Positions 17,450 through 28,731 of a stretch of DNA of 64,000 nucleotides are shown one piece after another (position 1 is the stretch's first letter; the number at the start of each line of letters is the position of its first letter). The notes below the pieces were generated by a model that saw only the letters and a program-made list of their open reading frames with translations, did no database searches and was not told where the DNA came from. This DNA is from an uncultured Tateyamaria sp. (GTDB taxonomy: Bacteria > Pseudomonadota > Alphaproteobacteria > Rhodobacterales > Rhodobacteraceae): assembly GCF_947503045.1 (NCBI RefSeq), contig NZ_CANNCF010000002.1, positions 461,001 through 525,000 on the forward strand, in the 5' to 3' direction. The position numbers were made by a program, and so were the translations under genes.

Positions 17450-18841
17450 CTATCTGCGTTGAAAGGCCGGTGACATCAGAACAATCCCGATGGCTTCGGG
17501 CTTGCTTTCGGCGGCGGCGGCGGCAAAGCGCACCGGCTCATCCGCAAAACCGCCAAGGGTCGTCTCCACAAACACGCGCGGGTCAGGCAGCGGGTTGCGC
17601 ACATGCCGCGGGACCTGCATCGCCCATGTGACACGGGCCGCGATCCCCTGCGGCGTGATCCAGTCCGCATCGTTTTCGGACCAGCCATCCGGGCCGATGG
17701 GCTGCTCCCACGCCTGCCCCATCTGGGCCAGTGGTCTGAGGATAAACTTGATAAACTGCTTGGGTGTGGCCGCACCGGCAACGTCCTGTGCGGGCGATAG
17801 GGCCCGGATGGCGGAGGACACGAAATCAATGGGTGGTTTCGCGTTGACCAACTGCGGCTGCCACGACGCGGGGTGATCCAGCAGGGTCGCATAGACCGGC
17901 ATCAACGCCCCGTCATGGGCCAGATATGTCGCCTCAAGCGCATCGACCAGCGCCGCTTCCGGATCGTCCGAAGTGAAATGCACCGCCAGTTTCCACGCGA
18001 TATGGCGCGCGGTGGAACGGTGCATCGCGAGATCCTCGAGCGCGGCGCGCACAGACCCGTCATCCCACGCATCCGCATAGGTTTGACCCAGCACTCTCTC
18101 CGCCCCCGGTTCGACAAAACCGGCGCGGAAATAGTACCCTTTCTTGGCCTGATAGGTCATGCCCGTGAACAGCTTGGCCAGCTCGGTCACGTCCGTCTGT
18201 GTATACGGCGCACCGACGCCCAATGTGTGCAGCTCAAGCACTTCGCGTGCCAGATTCTCGTTCATTCCCGAGGGCTTGCGCCCCGCCCTGCGTTTGGCCA
18301 CACGGCTGTTTGGCCCCATCGAGCGCGCCTGATCCAGATAGTCCAGCATCACCGGATGCATCACCGCCGATTGCAGCAGATCGGCAAAGCGCAAGGTGAT
18401 CGCCGGGCGGATGGCATCATCGATATAAGGCGTCGTGGCGCGCCGAAACACGCCAACCTTGCCCCGCGCGGTAAAGTGATCGGCCCAGAACGCCACCAGC
18501 CGTTCGCGAAAGGCCGTGTCCGTGAAACTACGCCGCCACAGGTTTTGCCCCACCCAGCCGATCCATGCCTTTCGCGCATCCCGGTTGAGTTGCTGACGCT
18601 CTTGCCTGGCCTGCTTTTCCTGCGGGGTGCCGCGGTTCTTGCGTTCCATGACGCGGGTGGCTTGCGCCGCGACCGAGCGGTCGAGAAAGGTGCGGAACGG
18701 TTCGGTCGGATAGCGCGCCGCCATGTCATCCGGTGCGGCAAGCCCGTCCAGAATCTGCGTCGCATCGCGCGGGGCCGCGATGTCCGGTGACAGCCCATAG
18801 CCGAACCGTATTTCCGCCAGTTGGGGATCAAAGCTGCGCAT
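17450..18841 (-). CDS. DUF1800 domain protein
   Basis: A 463-residue protein of the DUF1800 family. It contains the typical FWADHFTARGK segment, NENLAREVLELHTLGVGAPYTQTDVTELAKLFTG, and a C-terminal WITPQGIAARVTWAM stretch. Unlike some members, no clear signal peptide is visible at the N-terminus. Molecular function unknown. It forms a two-gene operon with the downstream DUF1501 gene. Confidence 0.9.
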   Translation of the reverse strand: MRSFDPQLAEIRFGYGLSPDIAAPRDATQILDGLAAPDDMAARYPTEPFRTFLDRSVAAQATRVMERKNRGTPQEKQARQERQQLNRDARKAWIGWVGQNLWRRSFTDTAFRERLVAFWADHFTARGKVGVFRRATTPYIDDAIRPAITLRFADLLQSAVMHPVMLDYLDQARSMGPNSRVAKRRAGRKPSGMNENLAREVLELHTLGVGAPYTQTDVTELAKLFTGMTYQAKKGYYFRAGFVEPGAERVLGQTYADAWDDGSVRAALEDLAMHRSTARHIAWKLAVHFTSDDPEAALVDALEATYLAHDGALMPVYATLLDHPASWQPQLVNAKPPIDFVSSAIRALSPAQDVAGAATPKQFIKFILRPLAQMGQAWEQPIGPDGWSENDADWITPQGIAARVTWAMQVPRHVRNPLPDPRVFVETTLGGFADEPVRFAAAAAESKPEAIGIVLMSPAFQRR

Positions 18842-18938
18842 TCACGGTACCCGGCGCGTTACCTCACGAGATGAGGCAACCTAGCACAAGGTGCTGCGGC
18901 GCGCACCCGACCGGCGCTCACGATGTGCAAAGGATCGC

Positions 18939-20789
18939 CTAGTCCTGCGGAATGACGCGCAGACCAAGTTCCATCAGCTGATCGCTTGTCGGCTCGGAGG
19001 GCGCGTTCATCATCAGGTCTTCGGCCCGCTGGTTCATCGGGAACAGGATGACTTCGCGGATGTTCGCCTCGTTCGCGAGCAGCATCACGATCCGGTCGAT
19101 TCCGGCGGCGCAACCACCGTGAGGGGGCGCGCCATATTGGAAAGCGTTGACCATGCCGCCAAAACGTTTGCGCACTTCACTTTCGTCATAGCCTGCGATC
19201 TCGAAGGCCTTGAACATGATCTCGGGGCGGTGATTCCGGATCGCGCCGGACACGAGTTCGTAGCCGTTGCAGGCCAGATCGTATTGATAGCCCAGAACCT
19301 CCAGCGGATCGCCCTGCAGCGCCTCCATCCCGCCCTGCGGCATGGAGAACGGGTTGTGTTCAAAGTCGATCTTGCCGGTTTCCTCGTCCCGCTCGTAGAT
19401 CGGGAAATCGACGATCCAGGCAAAGGCATAGCGGTCTTCGTCCGTCAGCCCCAACTCGGCCCCGATCACGTTGCGTGCACGGCCTGCGATGGCCTCGAAA
19501 GTCTTGGGCTTGCCGCCGAGGAAGAACGCCGCGTCGCCGACACCAAGACCAAGTTGCTGGCGGATCGCTTCGGTCCGCTCGGGTCCGATGTTCTTGGCCA
19601 GCGGGCCTGCGGCTTCCATGCCACCCTCGACCTCGCCGGATTTCAGCTTGGCCTGCGCCTCTTTCACCGGGATACCCAGTTCCTGAGCCACGGAATCGGC
19701 AGTCTTTTCGCGCCAGAAGATGTAACCCATCCCCGGCAGCCCTTCCTTCTGGGCATAGGCGTTCATGCGATCACAGAACTTGCGGCTGCCACCTTTCGGC
19801 GCGGGAATTGCGCGGATTTCAGTGCCATCCTGCTCCAGCAGCTTGGCAAAGATGGCAAAACCGGAACCTGCAAAATGCTCGCTGACCACCTGCATCTTGA
19901 TCGGGTTGCGCAGGTCGGGCTTGTCCGACCCATACCACAAGGCCGCATCGCGATAGCTGATCTGTTCCCACGTCTGATCGACCTTCTTGCCGCCGCCAAA
20001 TTCCTCGAACACGCCAGTCAGCACCGGCTGGATTGTGTCGAACACATCCTGCTGGGTGACAAAGGACATCTCGAGGTCGAGCTGGTAAAAGTCGGTGGGC
20101 GAACGGTCAGCACGTGGGTCTTCGTCGCGGAAACAGGGCGCGATCTGGAAATACTTGTCAAAGCCCGACACCATCAACAGCTGCTTGAACTGTTGCGGAG
20201 CCTGCGGCAGAGCATAGAACTTGCCCGGATGCAGACGCGACGGCACGAGGAAGTCGCGCGCACCCTCGGGCGAGGACGCAGTGATGATCGGCGTCTGGTA
20301 TTCGCGGAACTCCTGATCCCACATGCGCTTGCGTAAGGATGCAACCACATCCGAACGCAGCTTCATGTTGGCCTGCATTTTCTCGCGGCGCAGGTCGAGA
20401 TAGCGGTAGGTCAGGCGGGTTTCCTCGGGGTATTCCTGATCGCCGAACACCATCAGCGGCAATTCTCCCGCATCGCCCAACACTTCCATGTCGCGCACGA
20501 ACACTTCGATCTCGCCCGTGGGGATCTTGGGGTTCACCAGCGACGCATCGCGCGCCTTCACTTCACCGTCGATGCGAACGCACCATTCGCTGCGCACCTT
20601 TTCGACGTCGGCAAAGACCGGGCTGTCGGGGTCGCACAGCACTTGCGTCATTCCATAGTGGTCGCGCAGGTCGATGAACATCACACCGCCATGGTCGCGC
20701 ACGCGGTGGACCCAGCCCGACAGGCGCACGGTATCGCCCACATTGGCCGACGTCAGAGCGGCACAGGTGTGTGAGCGGTATGCATGCAT
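18939..20789 (-). CDS. aspS: Aspartyl-tRNA synthetase (probably non-discriminating, Asp/Asn type)
   Basis: A 616-residue class II synthetase of the long bacterial type. It has the N-terminal OB-fold anticodon domain ([21 protein letters not shown]), motif 2 ([24 protein letters not shown] region), the GAD insertion domain and motif 3 (GIDRIVMLL). ATG at 20789 (MHAYRSHTC) is chosen; the frame upstream is not conserved-looking. The residue in RDHGG is histidine, the state described for non-discriminating AspRS that also charges tRNA-Asn for GatCAB amidation. That reading is from memory of the family, not shown here. Confidence 0.96.
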   Translation of the reverse strand: MHAYRSHTCAALTSANVGDTVRLSGWVHRVRDHGGVMFIDLRDHYGMTQVLCDPDSPVFADVEKVRSEWCVRIDGEVKARDASLVNPKIPTGEIEVFVRDMEVLGDAGELPLMVFGDQEYPEETRLTYRYLDLRREKMQANMKLRSDVVASLRKRMWDQEFREYQTPIITASSPEGARDFLVPSRLHPGKFYALPQAPQQFKQLLMVSGFDKYFQIAPCFRDEDPRADRSPTDFYQLDLEMSFVTQQDVFDTIQPVLTGVFEEFGGGKKVDQTWEQISYRDAALWYGSDKPDLRNPIKMQVVSEHFAGSGFAIFAKLLEQDGTEIRAIPAPKGGSRKFCDRMNAYAQKEGLPGMGYIFWREKTADSVAQELGIPVKEAQAKLKSGEVEGGMEAAGPLAKNIGPERTEAIRQQLGLGVGDAAFFLGGKPKTFEAIAGRARNVIGAELGLTDEDRYAFAWIVDFPIYERDEETGKIDFEHNPFSMPQGGMEALQGDPLEVLGYQYDLACNGYELVSGAIRNHRPEIMFKAFEIAGYDESEVRKRFGGMVNAFQYGAPPHGGCAAGIDRIVMLLANEANIREVILFPMNQRAEDLMMNAPSEPTSDQLMELGLRVIPQD

Positions 20790-20872
20790 GGGAAAGGCCC
20801 TTTCGGCGCGTGTCGGAATTCGGCGCAGATACACCGCCCGGGGGCAGGAAAGTCAAGCGCGCAAACTGAAAA

Positions 20873-20896
20873 CGCGGGCCCCTTTCGAGGCCCGCG
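20873..20896 (-). terminator. Rho-independent terminator of katG
   Basis: Perfect eight-base stem CGCGGGCC (20873-20880) and GGCCCGCG (20889-20896), followed on the minus strand by TTTTCAGTTT. It lies 26 bases beyond the katG stop and before aspS. Confidence 0.85.
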
Positions 20897-20921
20897 CGGG
20901 TTCTGTCAGGCTTGGGGCCGA

Positions 20922-23111
<2,190 letters not shown>

Positions 23112-23319
23112 TCAAAGGTTATCAGTCAGCGAAGTAAGCCAGGGCGGAACCCAGTCCAGCCTGACATCGCAATTGGTCCAACAAGGTCACGAATGTGGGG
23201 CAGGCATACTTTTGATTCGGCCACGCCCTGTCTTCCCCCCTTATTGATCACGGCGACCATACCAAGGGAAATTCATTAGTTTAAGTTGCATTTCTTTATC
23301 GTGATAATAGCTTTGCCTT

Positions 23320-24210
23320 ATGAAGAGCCTCACCCTGCGCCAGTTGCGCTATTTCGATGCCCTCGCCCGCGAGGGGCACTTTGGCCGCGCCGCAGAGCGC
23401 TGCGCCATTTCGCAACCCGCCCTGTCGGTGCAGATCAAGGACCTCGAAGAGAGCCTCGGCTTTGCCCTGTTCGAACGCGGGCCCCGTCACGTCCGCCTCA
23501 CCGCGCGCGGCGAGGCCTTTGGCAAACGCGCCAACGCCATTCTGCGCGAGGTTGCGGATATGGGCGAATGGGCTGACTCCGCACGCTCTGGCACGTTCGA
23601 GCGTTTGCGCCTTGGGGTCATTCCCACCATCGCGCCTTATGTGCTGCCCCGGATAATCGCGGACGTCACCGACGCCTTTCCCCAGATCGACCTGCACATT
23701 CGCGAAACCGTCACTCCGCGCCTGACAGCCGAATTGCTGGATGGGCAGCTTGATGCGGCGATTGTCGCCCTGCCGATCGAGGAACCCGCGCTGAGCGAAC
23801 TGCCCCTGTTCACCGAGGAAATGGTGCTGGTGCGCCCCGAACGCGATGCAGGTGCCCCGCCTGTACCACCGGGCGCGCTTGAGGACATGCGCCTGCTGCT
23901 ACTCGAGGAAGGGCACTGTTTCCGCGATCAGGCCCTGTCCTTCTGCAATATCAGCCCGTCCCGCCCGCGCGATGGGCTGGACGGCAGTTCGCTGTCTACG
24001 CTGGTGCAAATGGTGGGCGCGGGCATTGGCGTCACCCTGATCCCCGACATGGCTGTGGGGGTCGAAACCCGCTCAGCCCCGGTCTGCGTGACCCGTTTCC
24101 AAACGCCAGCGCCGATGCGGACGGTGGGGCTTGTCTGGCGCAAGACGAACCCGATGGCTGATGCGCTAGCGCAGATTGGCGCGATCGTGAAGACCGCCGC
24201 GCGGCCCTGA
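23320..24210 (+). CDS. oxyR: LysR-family peroxide sensor OxyR
   Basis: A 296-residue LysR-type activator. The N-terminal helix-turn-helix is LRQLRYFDALAREGHFGRAAERCAISQPALSVQIKDLE. The redox pair is present as C200 and C209 in EEGHCFRDQALSFC, matching the disulfide-forming cysteines of OxyR (C199/C208 in E. coli). It diverges from katG, which it presumably activates on peroxide stress; the shared 220-base gap should hold the OxyR site. Confidence 0.93.
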   Translation: MKSLTLRQLRYFDALAREGHFGRAAERCAISQPALSVQIKDLEESLGFALFERGPRHVRLTARGEAFGKRANAILREVADMGEWADSARSGTFERLRLGVIPTIAPYVLPRIIADVTDAFPQIDLHIRETVTPRLTAELLDGQLDAAIVALPIEEPALSELPLFTEEMVLVRPERDAGAPPVPPGALEDMRLLLLEEGHCFRDQALSFCNISPSRPRDGLDGSSLSTLVQMVGAGIGVTLIPDMAVGVETRSAPVCVTRFQTPAPMRTVGLVWRKTNPMADALAQIGAIVKTAARP

Positions 24211-24285
24211 GCCCCTTTTGCACGGTCCACGCGACGCGTTGAGCCACACCCGAAACCAACGGACCCCGACGACAAGGCGGGTCAC

Positions 24286-24934
24286 GCATGATAGAGATTT
24301 TGGACAGCCTGCGCGCGGCCTGTTAGCTGATCATGCGGCTTGATGCGGACCTAGTGGAAATCACGCGGCGCTCACTGCATGTGAGCTCAAGGCGCTATTC
24401 GTGGCCTGCATCATCCCGCTGACAGCGGGCACATGGCTGGCCATGCGCCGGTTCAAATACCGCCCTGCAGCCATCATGACGCTCAATGCTCTCATGGGTC
24501 TGCCCTCCGTTGTCCTCGGCCTGATCGGCTACCTGCTGTTGCCGCGCGGTGGGCCGTTTGGCGTTATGGGCCTGCTGTTCACCGCCACCGCCATGATCAT
24601 TGCCCAGGTTGTCATCATCCCGCCCTTGATCATGTCGATCACTTATCAGGCCATTCGCGAATTGTGGGCCGAATGTCACGACCTGCTGATATCCCTGAAC
24701 ACGACGCCGGGCGAGCGGGTCCGCACGCTGTTGTGGGACGGGCGACGTGAGCTGCTCACCGCCGCGCTGGTCGGGTTCGGGCGCGCCATTGGCTGGATGG
24801 GTGCGATCATCATCGCGGGCGGCAATATCGATCACATCCCGCGCGTGCTGACCACCGCCATCGCCCTTGAAACCTCGAAAGGGGACTTTGTCTTCATCGC
24901 GCTGTCGCTGTTCGTGTTCAACGCCACGGATTGA
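24286..24934 (+). pseudogene. Decayed tungstate ABC transporter permease (TupB-like)
   Basis: Remnant of a TupB-type permease. One frame from the ATG at 24287 reads MIEILDSLRAAC then a stop, continuing LIMRLDADLVEITRRSLHVS, typical TupB N-terminus. The reading then shifts with loss of part of the first membrane region. From about 24401 a second frame reads on through NALMGLPSVVLGLIGYLLLPRGGPFGVMGLLFTATAMIIAQ, the TupB core, to ALETSKGDF, then ends early at 24934. So there is an internal stop, a frame change with a probable deletion, and a shortened C-terminus. No binding-protein or ATPase gene of the system is beside it. Confidence 0.75.
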
Positions 24935-24937
24935 ACC

Positions 24938-26263
24938 TCAGGCCTGCAGCGCGGTCTCAATTGCGCCTGACAGCTTGGTGACCAACTCGTCGACCTGGTC
25001 GTCACTGATGATGAAGGGCGGCGCGAGCAGCACGTGATCGCCGTTCTGCCCGTCAATTGTCCCGCTCATGGGATAGCAGATCAGGCCCGCCTCAAAGGCC
25101 GCCGTCTTGATGCGCCCGGCGATCTTGCGCGAAGCGGCAAAGGGCGTCTTCGTCTCGCGATCTTCGACCAACTCAACACCCTGAAACAGGCCCCGGCCCC
25201 GGATGTCTCCGACATTCGGATGCTGACCAAACTCGGCCTGCAGGGCCGCCATCAGCTTGTCGCCTTGCGTCTTCACACGCGGAATCAGGTTGCGGTCCAG
25301 CATGGCGTTGACCACTGCAACGCCCGCTGCCGCTGCGGTCGGGTGGCCCAGATAGGTGTGCCCGTGCTGAAAAAAACCGCTGCCATTCTCGATCGTTTCG
25401 TAGATGTGGCGGCTGCACAGCATCGCACCGATGGGTTGATACCCAGCCCCCAACCCTTTGGCGATGCACAGAATATCCGGCGCGACTCCGTCCTGATCGC
25501 AGGCAAAGAGACTGCCGGTGCGCCCCATCCCACACATGACCTCATCAAGGATCAGCAGAATGCCGTATTGATCGCAGATTTCACGGATGCGCTTGAAATA
25601 GCCCGGCGCGGCGGTCAGCGCGCCTGCGGTGGCGCCCACCACGGGTTCGGCGGCAAAGGCCATGACCGTCTCGGGACCGACACGCAGCAACTCTTCTTCC
25701 AGCAGGTTGGCGGCCCGGATCCCGTACTCTTCCAGCGTTTCGCCATCGCGGCGCAGACGGTATTCGTAGCAGGGATCAATATGGCTCATGTCGATCAGCA
25801 AGGGGCCAAATTGCGCGCGTCGCCACGCGTTTCCGCCCGCCGAAAGCGCACCCATCGTATTCCCGTGATAGCTTTGCTTGCGGGCGATCACGCGGCCCCG
25901 GTTCGGCTCTCCTTTCTCGACATAGTATTGTCGGGCGAGCTTCAGCGCGGCCTCCATCGCTTCGGACCCGCCGGAGACCAAATAGACCCGGTCAAGATCA
26001 CCAGGAGCGTGCTCAATCAGCAGATCGGCCAATGTCTCGGCAGGGTCCGAGGTGAAAAAGCCGGTATGGGCATAGGCCAGACTGTCGAGCTGCGCCTTGA
26101 CCGCGTAGATGATCAACTGATCGCCATGGCCAAGGCAGGACACAGCCGCGCCGCCCGAGGCATCCAGGTATTGCTTGCCGGTCTCGTCGAATAGGTAACA
26201 CCCCTCTCCGCGCACAGCCGTTGGGGGTAACTGTTTGGTATGGCGGGGAAAAATATGCGACAT
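24938..26263 (-). CDS. Class III aminotransferase
   Basis: A 441-residue PLP-dependent transaminase of the omega-aminotransferase group. D240 (LLILDEVMCGMGRTG) and the Schiff-base lysine K269 (LCIAKGLGAGYQPIGA) are in place, and VSGGSEAMEAALKLARQYY provides the phosphate site. These enzymes move amino groups from the end of diamines, omega-amino acids or related amines to a keto acid. It is the last gene of the TAXI-TRAP operon, 12 bases after the C45 gene. Its 3-prime end nearly meets the tupB remnant. Confidence 0.9.
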   Translation of the reverse strand: MSHIFPRHTKQLPPTAVRGEGCYLFDETGKQYLDASGGAAVSCLGHGDQLIIYAVKAQLDSLAYAHTGFFTSDPAETLADLLIEHAPGDLDRVYLVSGGSEAMEAALKLARQYYVEKGEPNRGRVIARKQSYHGNTMGALSAGGNAWRRAQFGPLLIDMSHIDPCYEYRLRRDGETLEEYGIRAANLLEEELLRVGPETVMAFAAEPVVGATAGALTAAPGYFKRIREICDQYGILLILDEVMCGMGRTGSLFACDQDGVAPDILCIAKGLGAGYQPIGAMLCSRHIYETIENGSGFFQHGHTYLGHPTAAAAGVAVVNAMLDRNLIPRVKTQGDKLMAALQAEFGQHPNVGDIRGRGLFQGVELVEDRETKTPFAASRKIAGRIKTAAFEAGLICYPMSGTIDGQNGDHVLLAPPFIISDDQVDELVTKLSGAIETALQA

Positions 26264-26275
26264 CGGCTTCTCCTG

Positions 26276-27247
26276 TTATGCGGCTCCGGGGATTTGCACG
26301 CGGCGGCCACCTTCCTGAAAATCGGTGAATGACTGCGCCCAGACGGTGCCGGGCCAGCGCACCTCCATCTCGCCGAGACGGGGGCGATAGACGGCCGTGT
26401 AAAGCGTGCCGAACCCCGCCTCGAAGGCGGTGGAATAAAGCGGCGGGCGCAGGAAGGCGCTGATGAACTTGTCTTCGGGATCACGGTGCAGCGTGAGGCG
26501 CTGCAGCAGGAACCGCTCGCGTTCAACGGTGGCGGTGAACCGCGCGTGGCTGACCCATTCGACGTTTTCCTGATGGTTGGTGGCCACGGCGGCATGGGTG
26601 ATCACGGCCGGGCGGTCGGGCGCAACCATGGCCGTCAGATAGTGGCGTTTGGCATCCAGCACGGTGACATTGTAACTCATGTGCGTCGGAATTCGGGCGA
26701 GCACCTTGCCCGCCTCTTCGGCCGTCTCGCAGGTCTGCAGCACGTAACGCAGGATCAGCGGCACGCCAAAGCCGCTGCCTACTATGCTGCGCCCACCAAA
26801 GGTCAAAGAGACCGAAAGGCCCGCATCGTTCATCCCGTCCACAAGCCCCCACAGCCCGTCCGAGGTGCCAATGACTTGCCGTCCCTGCCAGCCTGTACGC
26901 AACAAAAGGCAGTCAAAGGCGTTGGGATTGTAGTCGTAATTGCGCACCAGCACGGGTTCTTCGCCGGTCCAGATCGCCTGTGAACATGCCGACAGGTAGG
27001 GCGGCGGGCAGTAAAAACTGAGGAAACGCGCCGCCTGATCGCCACCCCCGGCCAGCTCGCACAAGGAATCGTACAGCGGCATCATTTCGGGCATATGCTG
27101 TTCAAGCGCGCGACGACTTTCCAGATAGGACGGGCGGGCCGCATCCCCTTCTTTCAGCCACCAGCGTTTGTAATCCGGCCAATACTCGGCAAACAGCCCG
27201 GCCCACTTGGGACCGGGCGTGTCTTCGCGAAGGGCGCGCCAAAGCAT
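26276..27247 (-). CDS. C45-family Ntn-hydrolase (acyl-CoA:6-APA acyltransferase-like)
   Basis: A 323-residue Ntn-hydrolase-fold protein of peptidase family C45, which includes penicillin acyltransferase and beta-alanyl-amine hydrolase. The probable nucleophile is C88 in YLSACSQAIW, followed by PVLVRNYDYNPNAFDC, the family pattern after the cleavage site. GLVDGMNDAGLSVSLTFGGR and the ATNHQ stretch also fit. It may cleave itself at the Ala-Cys bond. Likely reaction is hydrolysis or formation of an amide to an amine; substrate unknown. It sits 12 bases after the ATP-grasp gene. Confidence 0.85.
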   Translation of the reverse strand: MLWRALREDTPGPKWAGLFAEYWPDYKRWWLKEGDAARPSYLESRRALEQHMPEMMPLYDSLCELAGGGDQAARFLSFYCPPPYLSACSQAIWTGEEPVLVRNYDYNPNAFDCLLLRTGWQGRQVIGTSDGLWGLVDGMNDAGLSVSLTFGGRSIVGSGFGVPLILRYVLQTCETAEEAGKVLARIPTHMSYNVTVLDAKRHYLTAMVAPDRPAVITHAAVATNHQENVEWVSHARFTATVERERFLLQRLTLHRDPEDKFISAFLRPPLYSTAFEAGFGTLYTAVYRPRLGEMEVRWPGTVWAQSFTDFQEGGRRVQIPGAA

Positions 27248-27259
27248 AGGTGTTTTCCT

Positions 27260-28717
27260 TTACAGGATCTTGAACGCTGGGTCCGCGATCGCCGGTTCGG
27301 CATGGGCCACGGGCAGCGCCTTGCCGTCCACGGTTTGCTTGATGCCGTGGATCCACTTTTTCGCGCGCTCGTTCAACTGGAAACCTTTGGTCATGGAGCG
27401 GCCACGGGTCACGAGGATACCGATATCGGCGCCCTCATAGCGATAGCTGCCCGGCTGCATGATCTGCAGGAAGAACGCCTCGCTCTCGGATTCCACGGCG
27501 CGACGGTGATAGTCGAACCGGTCAAAGACTACGCGCCCGTCTTCGAGCATCTTGTAGATACCGGTTTCAGGCGCACTGGTGCAGATGTCGACGGTGTCGT
27601 CGGTGTGCTTAATGACCATCTGCGACCAACTGTCGATCATGTCGGGGTTGGCCCACCGGTCGTTCAGTTCGGACGTATCCAGATCGAATTTCTTTTTCGA
27701 GAATTCAAGCAGGTGGAACAGGAACAACGGCGCGTCGGCATGGGCAAAGGCCGCATGGTTGGTCATGGACGAGGCCCCGGTAATGCGCGGGTTCAGCTCG
27801 CCCAGCCAGATGTCGTTGGTCTTTTTGTCGATCAGGAAATCCAGCTCGAAATAGCCACGATAGCCTTCCTTGCGGAGTTGCTCACCGAATTTGAACGTCA
27901 TCTCGCGGGCCTTCTGACGCACTTTGGGCGGGAAGGCGGTGGAGAGGATTTCGTTGCCACACCAGCCGCCCCGATAGGGGGTCAATTCCTTGAAACCGAC
28001 AAGTTCGGTCATCAACGGGCCGACAATTGTCCCCTCTTTGGTCGCGCAGGCCTCGATCGCCGATCCACGGCAGTCGATCCGCTTCATGATTTTGATCTCA
28101 CCCTCGCCGATGATCTCGTGTTCATGTCGACGGAAATCGGCCTCGGACTTGATAAAGAACGTGGTGTGACCAGAGTCGCCAAAGGCGGACTGCAAGACCA
28201 GATCGTGGCCGATATTGGCCTTCTCGCAGGTCTCGCGCAGGTTTTCGTAGGACGTGACCTCGGCCAGCACGTTTGGCACGGACGGAACCCCGGCCTTGTT
28301 GCCGATGCGGACGGTTTCGATCTTGTTGTCCATGGAAGACCGCAGCTTGGCCTTTGGGAACCAGACCTGCGCGCCCAGCTCCTTGGACAAACGCTCGGTC
28401 TCTTCATCAAACATCAGAAAGACGAATTTGGGCTTGCCGCCACGGCGCTTGATAAAGTCGATGACTTCCTTGTGCTGCAGCAGATAATTGTTGATGTCCT
28501 CGATGGACTGGAATTCCGCATGGGGCTGTTCGGACGGGCAGAACACGTTGGGATGCTTGCCGCCATAGCAGTCGATGTAGCAGATATATTTGAAATTCTT
28601 GACCCATTCGTCGAGGCCCAGAAGATTAAAGTTGGTGGCCGAGATGAAATAGATCGGGTCGTCGTTGCGATGAAAGAACCGACGGATTTCCGAGATATTC
28701 TTGAGAACTGTTGGCAT
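27260..28717 (-). CDS. ATP-grasp ligase (annotated as biotin carboxylase-like)
   Basis: A 485-residue protein with an ATP-grasp fold: a nucleotide-loop region (DLVLQSAFGDSGHTTFFIKS), the Mg/ATP strand YRGYFELDFLID and the closing WLGELNPRITGASSMTNHA with metal-ligand acidic residues. It lacks a biotin-carrier domain and any partner carboxyltransferase gene. A stand-alone carboxylate-amine ligase is therefore more plausible than a true biotin carboxylase. Fourteen bases downstream of the decarboxylase gene and 12 before the C45 gene, so clearly co-transcribed. Substrates unknown. Confidence 0.8.
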   Translation of the reverse strand: MPTVLKNISEIRRFFHRNDDPIYFISATNFNLLGLDEWVKNFKYICYIDCYGGKHPNVFCPSEQPHAEFQSIEDINNYLLQHKEVIDFIKRRGGKPKFVFLMFDEETERLSKELGAQVWFPKAKLRSSMDNKIETVRIGNKAGVPSVPNVLAEVTSYENLRETCEKANIGHDLVLQSAFGDSGHTTFFIKSEADFRRHEHEIIGEGEIKIMKRIDCRGSAIEACATKEGTIVGPLMTELVGFKELTPYRGGWCGNEILSTAFPPKVRQKAREMTFKFGEQLRKEGYRGYFELDFLIDKKTNDIWLGELNPRITGASSMTNHAAFAHADAPLFLFHLLEFSKKKFDLDTSELNDRWANPDMIDSWSQMVIKHTDDTVDICTSAPETGIYKMLEDGRVVFDRFDYHRRAVESESEAFFLQIMQPGSYRYEGADIGILVTRGRSMTKGFQLNERAKKWIHGIKQTVDGKALPVAHAEPAIADPAFKIL

Positions 28718-28731
28718 GGTGTGGCCCTTCC

